Below are positions 5,610 to 12,533 of a stretch of 12,533 nucleotides of DNA, one piece after another. Position 1 is the first letter of the stretch, and each line of letters starts with the position of its first letter. Position numbers and translations under genes: made by a program. A model generated the notes under the pieces. That model ran no database searches and was not told the origin of the DNA. It worked only from the letters and a program-made list of their open reading frames with translations. Origin of the DNA: Acidobacteriota bacterium (GTDB lineage Bacteria; Acidobacteriota; Terriglobia; UBA7540); the NCBI GenBank assembly GCA_003165615.1, contig PLWR01000108.1, forward strand, positions 1-12,533, written 5' to 3'.

Positions 5610-5853
5610 CGCGGCGGATAATCCACCTTCCCTCACGGTCATAACGCAACTAAAGCTTCGGCCGATAACTACCTCAAACCCAGACATTCAAATCAAGACC
5701 ATGCGCAATTCCCCTTGCGCGCGGTCCGCGCCTTGTTGTAATGTCAGAACATTATGAAGACCATGCCGCGGTAGTTCCCAACTTGTGACACTCTGAATCC
5801 GCAGAGCCCCGGTCCGGGCCGAAATATGTACCCAACCTCATAAGCAGGTGTTT

Positions 5854-7266
5854 ATGGATACTGCCAGCACAAGTTGCCAGTCGTCTTCCTTCTGGGCATC
5901 GGTGCGCGAAGCGTTGCGCGGTTCGCACCAGGACTACACCACGGGCAGCCTGCCACGGGCGATTTTTCTTCTCGCCGTTCCCATGGTCCTCGAGATGCTC
6001 ATGGAATCTCTCTTCGCCATCGTGGACGTCTTCTGGGTGGCGCGCCTGGGGGCAGAATCGATAGCCACAGTGGGATTGGTTGAGGCAATGCTCACCGTGA
6101 TGTATGCGGTGGGGATGGGCCTGGGCCTTTCTGCCACGGCGATGGTGGCGCGGCGCGTCGGCGAGAAAGACCGCGAAGGAGCCGCCGTGGCGGGCGTTCA
6201 GGCTATCACGCTGGGATTGCTTGCCGGCCTCGGGATGGGCGCTCCCTGTCTCTTTTTCGCACCGCATCTGCTGCGGTTGATGGGAGCGGGTCCGGGGGTA
6301 CTTGCCGCCGGCGCCAGCTATGCGCGGATCGCCTTGGGCGGTTGTTGCGTAGTGCTCCTACTGATTCTGAACAACGCGGTTTTTCGTGGCGCCGGTGACG
6401 CCGCCATAGCCATGCGGGTCTTGTGGCTCTCCAATGCCATCAATCTACTTCTCGACCCCTGCTTGATCTTTGGCCTCGGACCGTTCCCACGCCTGGGCGT
6501 GACCGGCGCCGCGGTGGCCACCCTCACCGGGCGCAGCGCGGGAGTAGTGTATCAATTCTACCGATTGTCCCGTGGCGGTGAACACATCCGCATTATGACG
6601 CGGCAGGTGCGCATTCATGCGGAAGTCATGGTGCGGCTGCTCCGTGTGTCGCTCACCGGCATCGCGCAGATGCTGGTTCCCCATATCGCCTGGATCAGCT
6701 TGATGCGGATCGTCAGTGTGTTTGGCAACGCCGCCCTGGCCGGGTACACAGTTGCCATCCGGATCATCGTCTTCTTCATTCTCCCCGCATGGGGATTGAG
6801 CGGCGCCGCTGCCACCCTCGTAGGCCAGAATCTCGGCGCCCGGCAACCGGAGCGCGCCGAGCAATCGGTGTGGAAGACCGGCGTCTACAACGCGCTGGTG
6901 ATGGGGGGAGTGGGCGCGTTCCTGGTCTTATTCCCCCGCCCCGTGGTCCGCGTCTTCACTCACGACCCGGCGATTGTGTCCCTCGGCGCTGCCTGCCTGC
7001 GCATCGTGAGCATTGGCAACATTGGGTACGCCTACGAGATGGTGATGATGCAAGCTTTCAATGGGGCAGGAGACACGCTTACGCCCACCATCGTAAACTT
7101 CTTTGGCTTTATCGTGCTTGAAATTCCACTTGCCTGCGCGCTGGCCATTCCCTTCGGCATGCGCTCGAATGGCGTCTACTGGGCAATCACCATTTCCGAA
7201 TCTGCAATTGCCGTCGCGATGGTTATCTTGTTCCGGCGTGGCCGATGGAAGGAAAAAAAGATTTAG
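5854..7266 (+). CDS. MATE family multidrug/toxic-compound exporter
   Basis: This is a 470-residue integral inner-membrane transporter of the MATE fold (NorM/DinF group), expected to export organic cations or other toxic compounds using a Na+ or H+ gradient. About 12 hydrophobic segments are visible after a 30-residue soluble N-terminus. Family hallmarks include AVPMVLEMLMESLFAIVDVF in helix 1-2, MVARRVGEKDREGA in the first cytoplasmic loop, and the internally repeated FRGAGDAAIAM (first half) and FNGAGDTLTPT (second half), which reflect the two six-helix bundles. VGQNLGARQPERAE is the second-half loop equivalent. The length is normal and nothing is missing. ATG 5854 with AGG 5 nt upstream is preferred over the GTG at 5848. 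The substrate cannot be read from sequence. It is separated from its neighbours by about 300 bp upstream and a possible terminator downstream. Confidence 0.93.
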   Translation: MDTASTSCQSSSFWASVREALRGSHQDYTTGSLPRAIFLLAVPMVLEMLMESLFAIVDVFWVARLGAESIATVGLVEAMLTVMYAVGMGLGLSATAMVARRVGEKDREGAAVAGVQAITLGLLAGLGMGAPCLFFAPHLLRLMGAGPGVLAAGASYARIALGGCCVVLLLILNNAVFRGAGDAAIAMRVLWLSNAINLLLDPCLIFGLGPFPRLGVTGAAVATLTGRSAGVVYQFYRLSRGGEHIRIMTRQVRIHAEVMVRLLRVSLTGIAQMLVPHIAWISLMRIVSVFGNAALAGYTVAIRIIVFFILPAWGLSGAAATLVGQNLGARQPERAEQSVWKTGVYNALVMGGVGAFLVLFPRPVVRVFTHDPAIVSLGAACLRIVSIGNIGYAYEMVMMQAFNGAGDTLTPTIVNFFGFIVLEIPLACALAIPFGMRSNGVYWAITISESAIAVAMVILFRRGRWKEKKI

Positions 7267-7280
7267 GCCGGATTTCCCAC

Positions 7281-7334
7281 CGACCCGAACAGTTCTCCTC
7301 GAACGGCGGGAAGCGAAGGACGGGGTCGTTTTTT
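7281..7334 (+). terminator. Possible rho-independent terminator after the MATE gene
   Basis: CGACCC (7281-7286) pairs with GGGTCG (7323-7328), and six T follow directly (7329-7334). The 36-nt interior holds a small GTTC/GAAC hairpin. The base stem is short and the loop long, so the T-run carries most of the argument. It lies 14 bp past the MATE stop and before the convergent gene at 7408. Confidence 0.45.
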
Positions 7335-7407
7335 ATATCGTCCACCGGGAGTTCGGTCCGGCCCCAGCAGGGACCAGCCCTCCCGGGCAGGCTACACCTG
7401 CCACATT

Positions 7408-7659
7408 TCATGCGGGAGTGATCGTCAACAATCCGGCTGGGAGCTGGGGTTGAACGGTGGCTTTTTTCCGGCGTTTGGCGACAGTGGGTTTGGGCGGGGG
7501 CGCTTCGTTGGAAAGTTCAACCACCATGAGCTTGGTTACAAACTTTTTCGGACCGTGCAGGTGAAAATCAATGGAGGTGCGTTCGGAATCCGACTGGGTT
7601 ACTACACCGAGTCCATACTGACTGTGCCTGACAAACTTGCCTTGGGTGAGTGTATTCAC
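7408..7659 (-). CDS. Small RHSQYGLGVV beta-barrel-like protein
   Basis: This is an 83-residue soluble protein. Residues 7-50 (GKFVRHSQYGLGVV, then ERTSIDFHLHG and KKFVTKLMVVEL) have the pattern of the small SH3/Tudor-like barrel found at the C-terminus of UvrD/PcrA-type helicases ('VxHxxFGxGxV...VxF...GxKxl'), which contacts RNA polymerase or nucleic acid there. Stand-alone versions occur in several phyla. The tail is Pro/Lys-rich and basic (PKPTVAKRRKKAT), consistent with nucleic-acid contact, but this is inference. The start is a GTG at 7659, fixed by a strong AAGGAGG (7665-7671) 5 nt upstream. It is the last of four minus-strand genes and lies 103 bp beyond the receiver-fusion gene. Confidence 0.85.
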   Translation of the reverse strand: MNTLTQGKFVRHSQYGLGVVTQSDSERTSIDFHLHGPKKFVTKLMVVELSNEAPPPKPTVAKRRKKATVQPQLPAGLLTITPA

Positions 7660-7664
7660 AAAAG

Positions 7665-7671
7665 CCTCCTT
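7665..7671 (-). promoter_or_regulatory. Strong Shine-Dalgarno deciding a GTG start
   Basis: AAGGAGG on the minus strand, 5 nt before the GTG at 7659-7657, marks this as the translation start of the 83-residue protein. No ATG lies between it and the conserved domain. Confidence 0.8.
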
Positions 7672-7717
7672 TTGGCGAGAGGGTTGATAAATTAAAACCC
7701 TTGCCTTGCTTCACTCT

Positions 7718-7748
7718 TGCGCGCAGCGGTCAGCCTTTGCAGCGCGCA
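7718..7748. repeat. Hairpin between two minus-strand genes
   Basis: TGCGCGC (7718-7724) pairs with GCGCGCA (7742-7748) around a 17-nt loop, 15 bp past the stop of the receiver-fusion gene. There is no T-run in the minus direction. It may be a weak transcript end or an mRNA-protecting structure. A second small inverted repeat, GGGTT/AACCC, lies at 7681-7700. Confidence 0.45.
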
Positions 7749-7762
7749 GAGCGTGGCACAAT

Positions 7763-8569
7763 CTACACGGCAACGGCCTGTGCCCGGCGCAGACCGAGAA
7801 CCTTCTCCATCGCCCGCTTCACCACATAATCAAGTTTGATGGTGGAGAGGGGAGGCACAATGAAGTCAAACGCGCCCCCGTTCATAGCCTCCACATAGAA
7901 ACCCATATCATCCACGCGCGATACCACGATCACCTTCACGGGTTCGCATGCCCCGAGTGTTTGTTTCACGACATCCGACCAGGAACCATCAGGCAACGTA
8001 TCCTCGGTAAAAACCAGATGGGGCGGATTCGCAGATCGCAACAGGGGCAATGCTTCCTGGAGTGTCGTGAGCCAGTGAATCTGGATGGAATGACTTTCCA
8101 GCGCCAGTTTCAGCAGATCCATCGCCTCCCCCGCTCTGTGCAGCAGGATCGCTGTGACCTCTTCCTTTTTTTTCAGGAGATCACTCCCGAATTCCCGAAG
8201 TGCTCGCCCGGACGCTGTCGGGGGCGTCGTCATATGGGCGCGGAGCGGCTCCGCGGGGAGATCCGGCAAATCCTTGGGTCCGTAAGTCTTTGCCGGCGGG
8301 TAGTGGCGCTTCAGATATTCGCGGATGTCCTGCTCGCTGATGTGCAGATTGAGTTCGACGCAGGAAGCCGGGGTTTCCCGGTCCAGTTCCTTTTCCAACC
8401 GCTCGAAGCAGATGCCCGGGCCATCCTGGAGCTTCAAGGCGGCCCAATGGTTCGTGTCGGATTGGATTTTGACCGTGAAGGAGCGCTGCTCCCGGGACGG
8501 AGCAAGCACTTGAAAGTTGTAAACTCTGGAATTCATTGCCACGTTGAATCCCGTGTACTGAATATACAT
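7763..8569 (-). CDS. Unnamed domain fused to a degenerate response-regulator receiver
   Basis: This is a 268-residue cytoplasmic protein in two parts. Residues 1-90 (MYIQYTGFNVAMNSRVYNF onward) are the same unnamed domain as the 97-residue protein at 4057-4350. After a Pro-rich linker (91-125), residues 136-260 follow the alternating beta-alpha pattern of a receiver domain. The chemistry is lost: the acidic pair after strand 1 is LLHRAG, the phospho-acceptor position in LVFTEDTLPDG is Glu189 (or shifted to Asp190), and the conserved Lys of 'KP' is Pro (FIVPPLS, 237-242). The Ser in VIVVSRVDD (Ser217) remains. It is therefore probably a phosphorylation-independent pseudo-receiver that works by protein contact. 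No kinase or output domain is present. The start has a weak ribosome site but matches the paralogue's start exactly. A long frame on the opposite strand is a shadow. Confidence 0.8.
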   Translation of the reverse strand: MYIQYTGFNVAMNSRVYNFQVLAPSREQRSFTVKIQSDTNHWAALKLQDGPGICFERLEKELDRETPASCVELNLHISEQDIREYLKRHYPPAKTYGPKDLPDLPAEPLRAHMTTPPTASGRALREFGSDLLKKKEEVTAILLHRAGEAMDLLKLALESHSIQIHWLTTLQEALPLLRSANPPHLVFTEDTLPDGSWSDVVKQTLGACEPVKVIVVSRVDDMGFYVEAMNGGAFDFIVPPLSTIKLDYVVKRAMEKVLGLRRAQAVAV

Positions 8570-8628
8570 ACCGCCACTTTCTTTCTGCCTTTGAGCGCTC
8601 TGCCCGCGGCGCTGAACTCTAATTCAGC

Positions 8629-8668
8629 ACGTGCCGACCTCCCGACCGAGTCGGGACAGGCTCCGGTC
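8629..8668 (-). repeat. Dispersed 40-nt repeat, copy B
   Basis: Read on the minus strand, this begins GACCGGAGCCTGTCCCGA and ends GGTCGGGAGGTCGGCACGT, closely matching copy A at 171-212. It is followed on the same strand by the hairpin GCTGAA (8611-8616) / TTCAGC (8623-8628), whose context GTGCTGAA...TTCAGCGC matches the hairpin units at 310-365. It lies just upstream of the receiver-fusion gene and downstream of the 46-residue gene. Confidence 0.7.
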
Positions 8669-8719
8669 TGCTACGTTGTCTTTCGTCGACCGGCACCGGG
8701 CGACGCATGCAACGCCGCC

Positions 8720-8860
8720 TTATTTGGCTGCGGCGACAACAAGCTCCAGCGGCGCTTTGGCCATCAGCAACTTCCGCAACTCTCGCATATGCATCCGCAG
8801 AAGAGTTTTGGCTTGCTGCTGCCGCCCGAACCTGGCCTTGTGACCGTTTCTTTGAGACAT
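8720..8860 (-). CDS. 46-residue conserved-type basic microprotein
   Basis: This is a short frame below usual gene-calling limits. It starts MSQRNGHKARFGRQQQAKTL and continues with LRMHMRELRKLL and AKAPLELVVAAAK. It is strongly basic in its first 32 residues and predicted to be mainly helical from about residue 13. I recognise the opening 'MSQRNGxKxRFxRxRK' style from small conserved proteins of unknown function in Acidobacteriota and similar phyla; that is memory of a pattern, not a search. GGAGGG at 8865-8870 lies 4 nt before the ATG, one of the strongest ribosome sites in the window. An RNA- or ribosome-associated role is plausible from charge alone. A longer overlapping minus-strand frame (8619-9038) has no such support. 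Confidence 0.75.
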   Translation of the reverse strand: MSQRNGHKARFGRQQQAKTLLRMHMRELRKLLMAKAPLELVVAAAK

Positions 8861-8864
8861 GGTT

Positions 8865-8870
8865 CCCTCC
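8865..8870 (-). promoter_or_regulatory. Shine-Dalgarno of the 46-residue gene
   Basis: GGAGGG on the minus strand, 4 nt upstream of ATG 8860-8858, is the main sequence evidence, besides the protein itself, that this very short frame is translated. Confidence 0.7.
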
Positions 8871-9003
8871 CGGGAAAGCTCTGTTGACGCGCAGGGTATC
8901 CCGCAGGTTTGCTCCCACCCGGATCAGGATCGCGCCGGTGTTGATAGTTTCCCCTGTTAGCCCCCGCAAACCTGGCTTAGAAGCTGCCCGGCTCGGTTCG
9001 CAG

Positions 9004-9354
9004 TTACAGCGATTCGCTTCCTGGCATCCGGCCGGCAAGCGAAGGAATCGAAAGCTTCGGGCCGTTTCTTAATGCCGCCAGCGAAACAAGAAATGCCCCG
9101 ATGCTGAACCATTCCAGGCCCAGAAAAATCCGGTGCGTAGAGGGGACGGACATGCCGGGGTTGAAGAGGACACTGATCACCAGAAACCCCATTCCCCACA
9201 TATACTTGCGGAGGCGAATCGCCTGCACAACCACCACGATAGCGGCCACACTAACCACCAACTCAAGCGCCATCCGGTAACTTGCAGACGCGCTCAAAAA
9301 TAAACCCAAAAGCAACGCTGCGATGGAAAACCACTTCAAGATACTGCTCGACAT
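9004..9354 (-). CDS. Small four-helix membrane protein (DUF6804-like)
   Basis: This is a 116-residue inner-membrane protein with about four hydrophobic segments: residues 6-24, 29-46, 53-65 and 79-95. The segment YRMALELVVSVAAIVVVVQA, then LRKYMWGMGFLVISVLFNP, resembles the family I know as DUF6804 ('R.......W......iAVLFNP'), which has no established function. The C-terminal 20 residues are soluble. GAGAGG at 9361-9366, 6 nt upstream, supports the ATG at 9354. It is the first of the minus-strand series and divergent from the XRE regulator, with 306 bp between the two starts, so shared control is possible. Confidence 0.8.
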   Translation of the reverse strand: MSSSILKWFSIAALLLGLFLSASASYRMALELVVSVAAIVVVVQAIRLRKYMWGMGFLVISVLFNPGMSVPSTHRIFLGLEWFSIGAFLVSLAALRNGPKLSIPSLAGRMPGSESL

Positions 9355-9503
9355 TGGAAGCCTCTCTTCTTCTGCTCTTCGCTTATGCGACGCACCGGAG
9401 CGAGGGGTGTCAGGACCTCCGCTTACTCATGCATCCTTTGTCTTCCGGCTGCTCGCCGCGCAACGAGAAGGTGGGACTCCCCGGGTTTTACCCCAAGAGG
9501 GCG

Positions 9504-9537
9504 GGTTCAGATAACCTGAAACGGTTCAGATGACCTG
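9504..9537. promoter_or_regulatory. Tandem operator-like repeat upstream of the XRE regulator
   Basis: GGTTCAGATAACCTG (9504-9518) and GGTTCAGATGACCTG (9523-9537) are 15-bp direct repeats with one difference, offset by 19 bp. The first also forms the palindrome TTCAG-ATAAC-CTGAA (9506-9520). Tandem part-palindromic sites in the gap between divergent genes are what an autoregulating helix-turn-helix protein would bind. The protein-site link is inferred from position only. Confidence 0.5.
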
Positions 9538-9563
9538 GAAGGAGAGGGGGCAGGGCTCAACTC

Positions 9564-9645
9564 CTTAACCAGTTTAAGTGAATTAACTTGTATTGTCAAC
9601 CAAAATCTGCCATTTTTGAGGGTTGCATTAACATCATTGGTTAAG
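9564..9645 (+). promoter_or_regulatory. AT-rich control region of the XRE gene
   Basis: This is the most AT-rich stretch in the window. CTTAACC (9564-9570) and GGTTAAG (9639-9645) are exact inverted copies flanking it. TTAAC also occurs near 9583 and 9628, and CTTAA-CCAGT-TTAAG forms a small palindrome (9564-9578). The promoter probably lies here, but no -35/-10 pair with good spacing stands out. The rest of the 9355-9660 gap (9367-9500) holds nothing recognisable. Confidence 0.4.
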
Positions 9646-9660
9646 TCCAGGAGACCCCCC

Positions 9661-10518
9661 ATGGATATTGCACTCGTCCTCCGGCAGCGTCTGGAACAGT
9701 TGCACCTCGAACAGCGAAATCTTGCGGCGGCCGCGCAAGTTACCGAATCCTACATCTCCCAATTGCTCTCCGGGCGCAAAGCTCCTCCCGCTCCCACCCG
9801 GACGGATATTTATGACAAGCTGGAGCCCCTGCTGAAGTTCCCCAAGGGCGAACTGGCGCGTATGGCGGAACTCCAGCACCAGGAAGAGATCAAGAAAAAG
9901 CTGGCGGCCTCGCCGGCACCGCTGTTTAAGGAGGTTCGCGAACTCGTCCTAAGCAAATGCCATGCCGACAAGCGCAAGCAGGTGGGCGTGATCTTTGAGC
10001 AGCAACCCTTCGGCGAAATTGAACGCCTGGTGACCCAGAAGCTTCTGGAGGTGGCGAAGGAAATCGCCAGGAAGGAACTGTCGAATGAGAAATGGTTACG
10101 ACAGTTGGCCCGACTCAGCCGTCGCAGCTATGCACAAATGCGCGTCAACATTCTGGAGTTTCTTGATGAAGACGTCTTCCACCTCTCACCCAAAAACTGC
10201 GTGGCCTTTTTGCAGCCGCTCATTCAATCGTGGGATATCGATCTGAAAACTTTCGGGATAGACATCGTCCTGAACCACCGCGTGGCCCCGGGATGCGCCA
10301 AGAAATTCGAGTTTGTGGAGAAGGACCCTGAATCCACCGAGAAGGAAGAGCCGGGACTCGCTGATTTCCTGCAAAGTGCTTCCCTAAGCCACAATGCCAC
10401 GGAAGAAGAGATTGAGTTTCTGAGGAAACTGCGCTTCAACGGGAAAAGGCCGACGGCCCTCTATTACTACCGCGAAATTCAAAACCTGCGGGACCCGCTG
10501 CATTTCCAAGCTTCTTGA
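9661..10518 (+). CDS. XRE-type helix-turn-helix regulator with unknown C-terminal domain
   Basis: This is a 285-residue cytoplasmic DNA-binding protein. Residues 4-62 form a Cro/C1-type helix-turn-helix: VLRQRLEQLHLEQRNLA, then AAQVTESYISQLLSGRK, where residues 28-40 are the likely recognition helix, followed by a helix ending LLKFPKGELARM. Residues 75-285 are charged and largely helical, with no domain I can name; they may bind a ligand or partner. A Glu/Lys-rich segment near 220-232 looks like a flexible linker before the last 50 residues. ATG 9661 has CAGGAG 7 nt upstream; an in-frame TTG at 9616 would add 15 residues and is unlikely. Tandem repeats at 9504-9537 are candidate autoregulatory operators. 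It ends 3 bp from the convergent GH42 gene, leaving no room for a shared terminator. Confidence 0.85.
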   Translation: MDIALVLRQRLEQLHLEQRNLAAAAQVTESYISQLLSGRKAPPAPTRTDIYDKLEPLLKFPKGELARMAELQHQEEIKKKLAASPAPLFKEVRELVLSKCHADKRKQVGVIFEQQPFGEIERLVTQKLLEVAKEIARKELSNEKWLRQLARLSRRSYAQMRVNILEFLDEDVFHLSPKNCVAFLQPLIQSWDIDLKTFGIDIVLNHRVAPGCAKKFEFVEKDPESTEKEEPGLADFLQSASLSHNATEEEIEFLRKLRFNGKRPTALYYYREIQNLRDPLHFQAS

Positions 10519-10521
10519 TGG

Positions 10522-12533
10522 TCACGCCAGCCACCACACCTGATAGGGTTGGAGTCGGGCGTTGCCGGTCACGGTGGTTTCCGACAGGCGGTCGGCGCTT
10601 GACCGCGCCAGGTGTACCAGCATTTCCTGCCCCGTGGTATTCACGACGAACAAGCTATGATCCGCATGGGGGACGGCGATAACACCCTGCGGCACCGGCC
10701 CCGCGAGAAGGCTCCCGGCAGCCGGCGTGAGCTGATTGATCAGCCGCAACAAGCTGTCGTCGCCGGGCCAGAAACCCAGCTTCACCACCGAGCCGCGGCC
10801 GAGCTTTTTCTCCGTTGCCGCGGGGCGGCCATCGAGGATAGCCTGGGCGCTGGCGAAGGTGGCAATCAGCGCGGCCGTGGAGTCCACTTCCATGAACTCG
10901 CAGTAACCCTCCAAGCCCACCGGCGACCGGCCGGTCAGTTCCCCGCCCTTCCAGTCCACTTGGGGGTCAACTTCTGTGGCCGCCGCCGGGGGGGCAGGCG
11001 CATTCGGGACTCCTGTTCCCTGCCCGCCCGTGGAACCCATCCAACGAACGGTGCGTACCAAGCCTCCCGTCAACTCCCGCAGGTTCGCGGCAAACCCATC
11101 GCCGCGGAAGATTCCATCCTTGTCCATGTAGGAAGTGAATGGGGTGATGATCACCACTCCCCCGCCCTGGGCGAACTCCTGGAGCGAGGCCGTTACCTGA
11201 GGGTCGTCCAGGGCGGTAGCAGCGGGGATCAACACCAGCGAATACTTTTTCAGATTCGACGGCGTGGCAGCGCTCGCCAGATTCATGCTGTCCACGCCAA
11301 TTCCCAGCCGGTGCAGGGCGTCGAACGATTGTGGCAGCACCGTTTGACTTGATGGGATGTGCGGGTAGACGTCCAAAGCCGCGCGCTGGTCAAAGTCGGT
11401 CAGGATCACGGCCGTGGCCTTCACCGGGTTGTCGATGAGATGCTTCCCCCATTTCGCCAAAACCTTTCCCAATTCGACGGCCCAGTCAAAATCCGGTTCG
11501 GGATGGCCCGACCAGTCGAGCAGCCCGCCCCATTGCGGCCAATGCCCTCCCCGCCAACGGTTGCCGGACCAGTAAAGCAGCCCGCAGGTCCCCATGGCCG
11601 CGGTTTCCAGCCCCCACATCAGATACTGCGCGCGGGGGGGAGCCGGGTCCTCCATGGAGGTGCCACCGATGACGCCAAAGCGGTTTTCCGTGGTGATGAA
11701 ATGCGTCCGCCCATAGCACGAACGGTGCATATCCTGTTGCCAGGTGAAATTCATCCAGAACTTGGCATTGTCGGCGGGGTGTTGATACTCGTTCAAACCG
11801 GCAATGTCTATGCTGCGGGCGGCCAGGGGATCGTCGGCCACGGCGTGCCATTGGGTGTTCCAATCGGTCAATATCCACTGCTGAACGCCCGCATCTCGAA
11901 GCGCCGCAGCTTGCATCAGGAAGAAATCCAGCAGAACGTCGCGCCGGAAGTGGCGGTGCGCCAGGGTGAGCGCCGCAAGCGCTGCGCCGCTCTCCTCCAC
12001 GCCTTCGCCGGGTTGCGGCACGGCCTCAAGCGAGTCGACTCTCATCCCCCAACTTACCAAATCGAGACGGCGGTTAAACTCCTCCGGCGCGTGGTAGGTT
12101 TTCTTCAGCCAGTCCTTCCAGGCGCGCTCGCAGGCGGGGTTGTAGCACAATCGCTCCAGGCTGCCTTCTTCCTCGTTTCCCATCTGCCAGCCGACGACGG
12201 TAGGATGATCCTTGAACTCCTTGCCGAGGGCGAGAATGTATTGGCGCAGGGCGCTGCGATACAAAGGATGGTTCAGACAAGGCGCGTGCCGCGCCATGGG
12301 GTGTGCCTTCACACCGGGGTGAAGTTGCACAAGGATCTCCGGGTTCGCCGCCATCAGCCATTGCGGAGGAACATAGGAGCCCGTTCCCAGGATGGCGCGC
12401 ATTTTCCGCTTTTCCAGGTCGTCCAGGAATTGGTGAAGCCAACCGAAATCATAACGCCCGGAGGCCGTTTCCAGATTTCCCCAGGACGACTCGGAAACGC
12501 GCACACAATTCATCTGCGCCCGCTGGAAATGGT
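10522..12533 (-). CDS. GH42 beta-galactosidase, N-terminus outside window
   Basis: This is a glycoside hydrolase family 42 enzyme, expected to release galactose from beta-galactosides. Counting from Met at 12513, the barrel covers about residues 1-340. The acid/base is in GWQMGNEEEG (Glu114) and the nucleophile in HFITTENRFG (Glu276). CYNPACERAWKDWL (Cys123, Cys128) and Cys79 match the family's zinc-binding cysteines, with one (CYC) replaced by Asn. The trimerisation-type domain starts about 345 (AKWGKHLIDNP), and a C-terminal beta domain ends QPYQVWWLA. The Met at 12513 is not the true start: the frame stays open to the edge and reads HFQRAQMNCVRVSESSW, matching the family's strand-1 region ('MK..G.N.VR..EF.W'), so roughly 30-50 residues or more lie outside. 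A Pro/Ala-rich insert (about 505-530) sits before the C-terminal part. No signal peptide can be judged. Confidence 0.92.
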   Translation of the reverse strand, partial: HFQRAQMNCVRVSESSWGNLETASGRYDFGWLHQFLDDLEKRKMRAILGTGSYVPPQWLMAANPEILVQLHPGVKAHPMARHAPCLNHPLYRSALRQYILALGKEFKDHPTVVGWQMGNEEEGSLERLCYNPACERAWKDWLKKTYHAPEEFNRRLDLVSWGMRVDSLEAVPQPGEGVEESGAALAALTLAHRHFRRDVLLDFFLMQAAALRDAGVQQWILTDWNTQWHAVADDPLAARSIDIAGLNEYQHPADNAKFWMNFTWQQDMHRSCYGRTHFITTENRFGVIGGTSMEDPAPPRAQYLMWGLETAAMGTCGLLYWSGNRWRGGHWPQWGGLLDWSGHPEPDFDWAVELGKVLAKWGKHLIDNPVKATAVILTDFDQRAALDVYPHIPSSQTVLPQSFDALHRLGIGVDSMNLASAATPSNLKKYSLVLIPAATALDDPQVTASLQEFAQGGGVVIITPFTSYMDKDGIFRGDGFAANLRELTGGLVRTVRWMGSTGGQGTGVPNAPAPPAAATEVDPQVDWKGGELTGRSPVGLEGYCEFMEVDSTAALIATFASAQAILDGRPAATEKKLGRGSVVKLGFWPGDDSLLRLINQLTPAAGSLLAGPVPQGVIAVPHADHSLFVVNTTGQEMLVHLARSSADRLSETTVTGNARLQPYQVWWLA

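Noticed and set aside
7706..8887. 393-codon plus-strand frame, longer than the gene opposite it
   Set aside because: The minus strand encodes the paralogous domain plus receiver fold and the 46-residue gene; the plus frame is His/Arg/Phe-rich with no domain.
8904..8974. Inverted repeat CAGGTTTGC ... GCAAACCTG
   Set aside because: Nine-base arms 53 nt apart can arise by chance; no regulatory context beyond lying upstream of the 46-residue gene.
8619..9038. 139-codon minus-strand frame
   Set aside because: It overlaps the 46-residue gene in another frame and translates repeat copy B; it lacks the ribosome site and any family resemblance.
10612..11352. 246-codon plus-strand frame
   Set aside because: Antisense to the GH42 gene, whose catalytic residues and C-terminal domains are continuous on the minus strand.

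Overview
The window is about 60% GC, and its genes belong to a free-living Gram-negative bacterium. Several small proteins look like types I associate with Acidobacteriota: a 46-residue basic protein starting MSQRNGHKARFG, an 'RHSQYGLGVV' mini-domain protein and a short four-helix membrane protein. The intergenic sequence is rich in hairpin repeats, which also fits Verrucomicrobiota or other PVC bacteria. I favour Acidobacteriota, but nothing here (no rRNA or ribosomal protein) settles it.

Layout. Positions 1-1408 hold no gene I can support. They are packed with repeats: three GC-rich hairpins, a run of five hairpins spaced about 30 nt apart, a 17-bp direct repeat, an AATG microsatellite and an element of about 284 bp with 13-bp inverted ends and nested inverted repeats. 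Next comes a secreted S41 (C-terminal processing) peptidase (1409-3013, +), convergent with a small Cys-rich protein (3032-3247, -). A promoter-terminator pair at 3584-3689 may encode a small RNA or a cold-shock leader. It is followed by a likely co-directional group: cold-shock protein (3765-3971), an unnamed 97-residue protein (4057-4350) and a URO-D/MtaA-like methyltransferase (4393-5556). A MATE-family exporter follows (5854-7266, +).

Positions 7408-9354 carry four minus-strand genes, all small or regulatory. They encode an 83-residue beta-barrel-like protein, a 268-residue protein with a degenerate receiver domain, the 46-residue basic protein (too short for usual gene calling) and a 116-residue membrane protein. 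A divergent XRE-type regulator (9661-10518, +) follows, with a tandem operator-like repeat upstream. It converges, with a 3-bp gap, on a GH42 beta-galactosidase (10522 to the right edge, -) whose N-terminus lies outside the window.

The most interesting link is that the 97-residue protein beside the cold-shock gene and the first 90 or so residues of the receiver protein are the same domain. They align without gaps, with 21 of the first 66 positions identical by eye. One copy is free-standing and the other is fused to a receiver that has lost its phosphorylation chemistry. A second link is a 40-nt sequence found both in the left repeat region and, inverted, beside the receiver gene. No complete new system (defence locus, CRISPR, transposase) can be demonstrated from this sequence.
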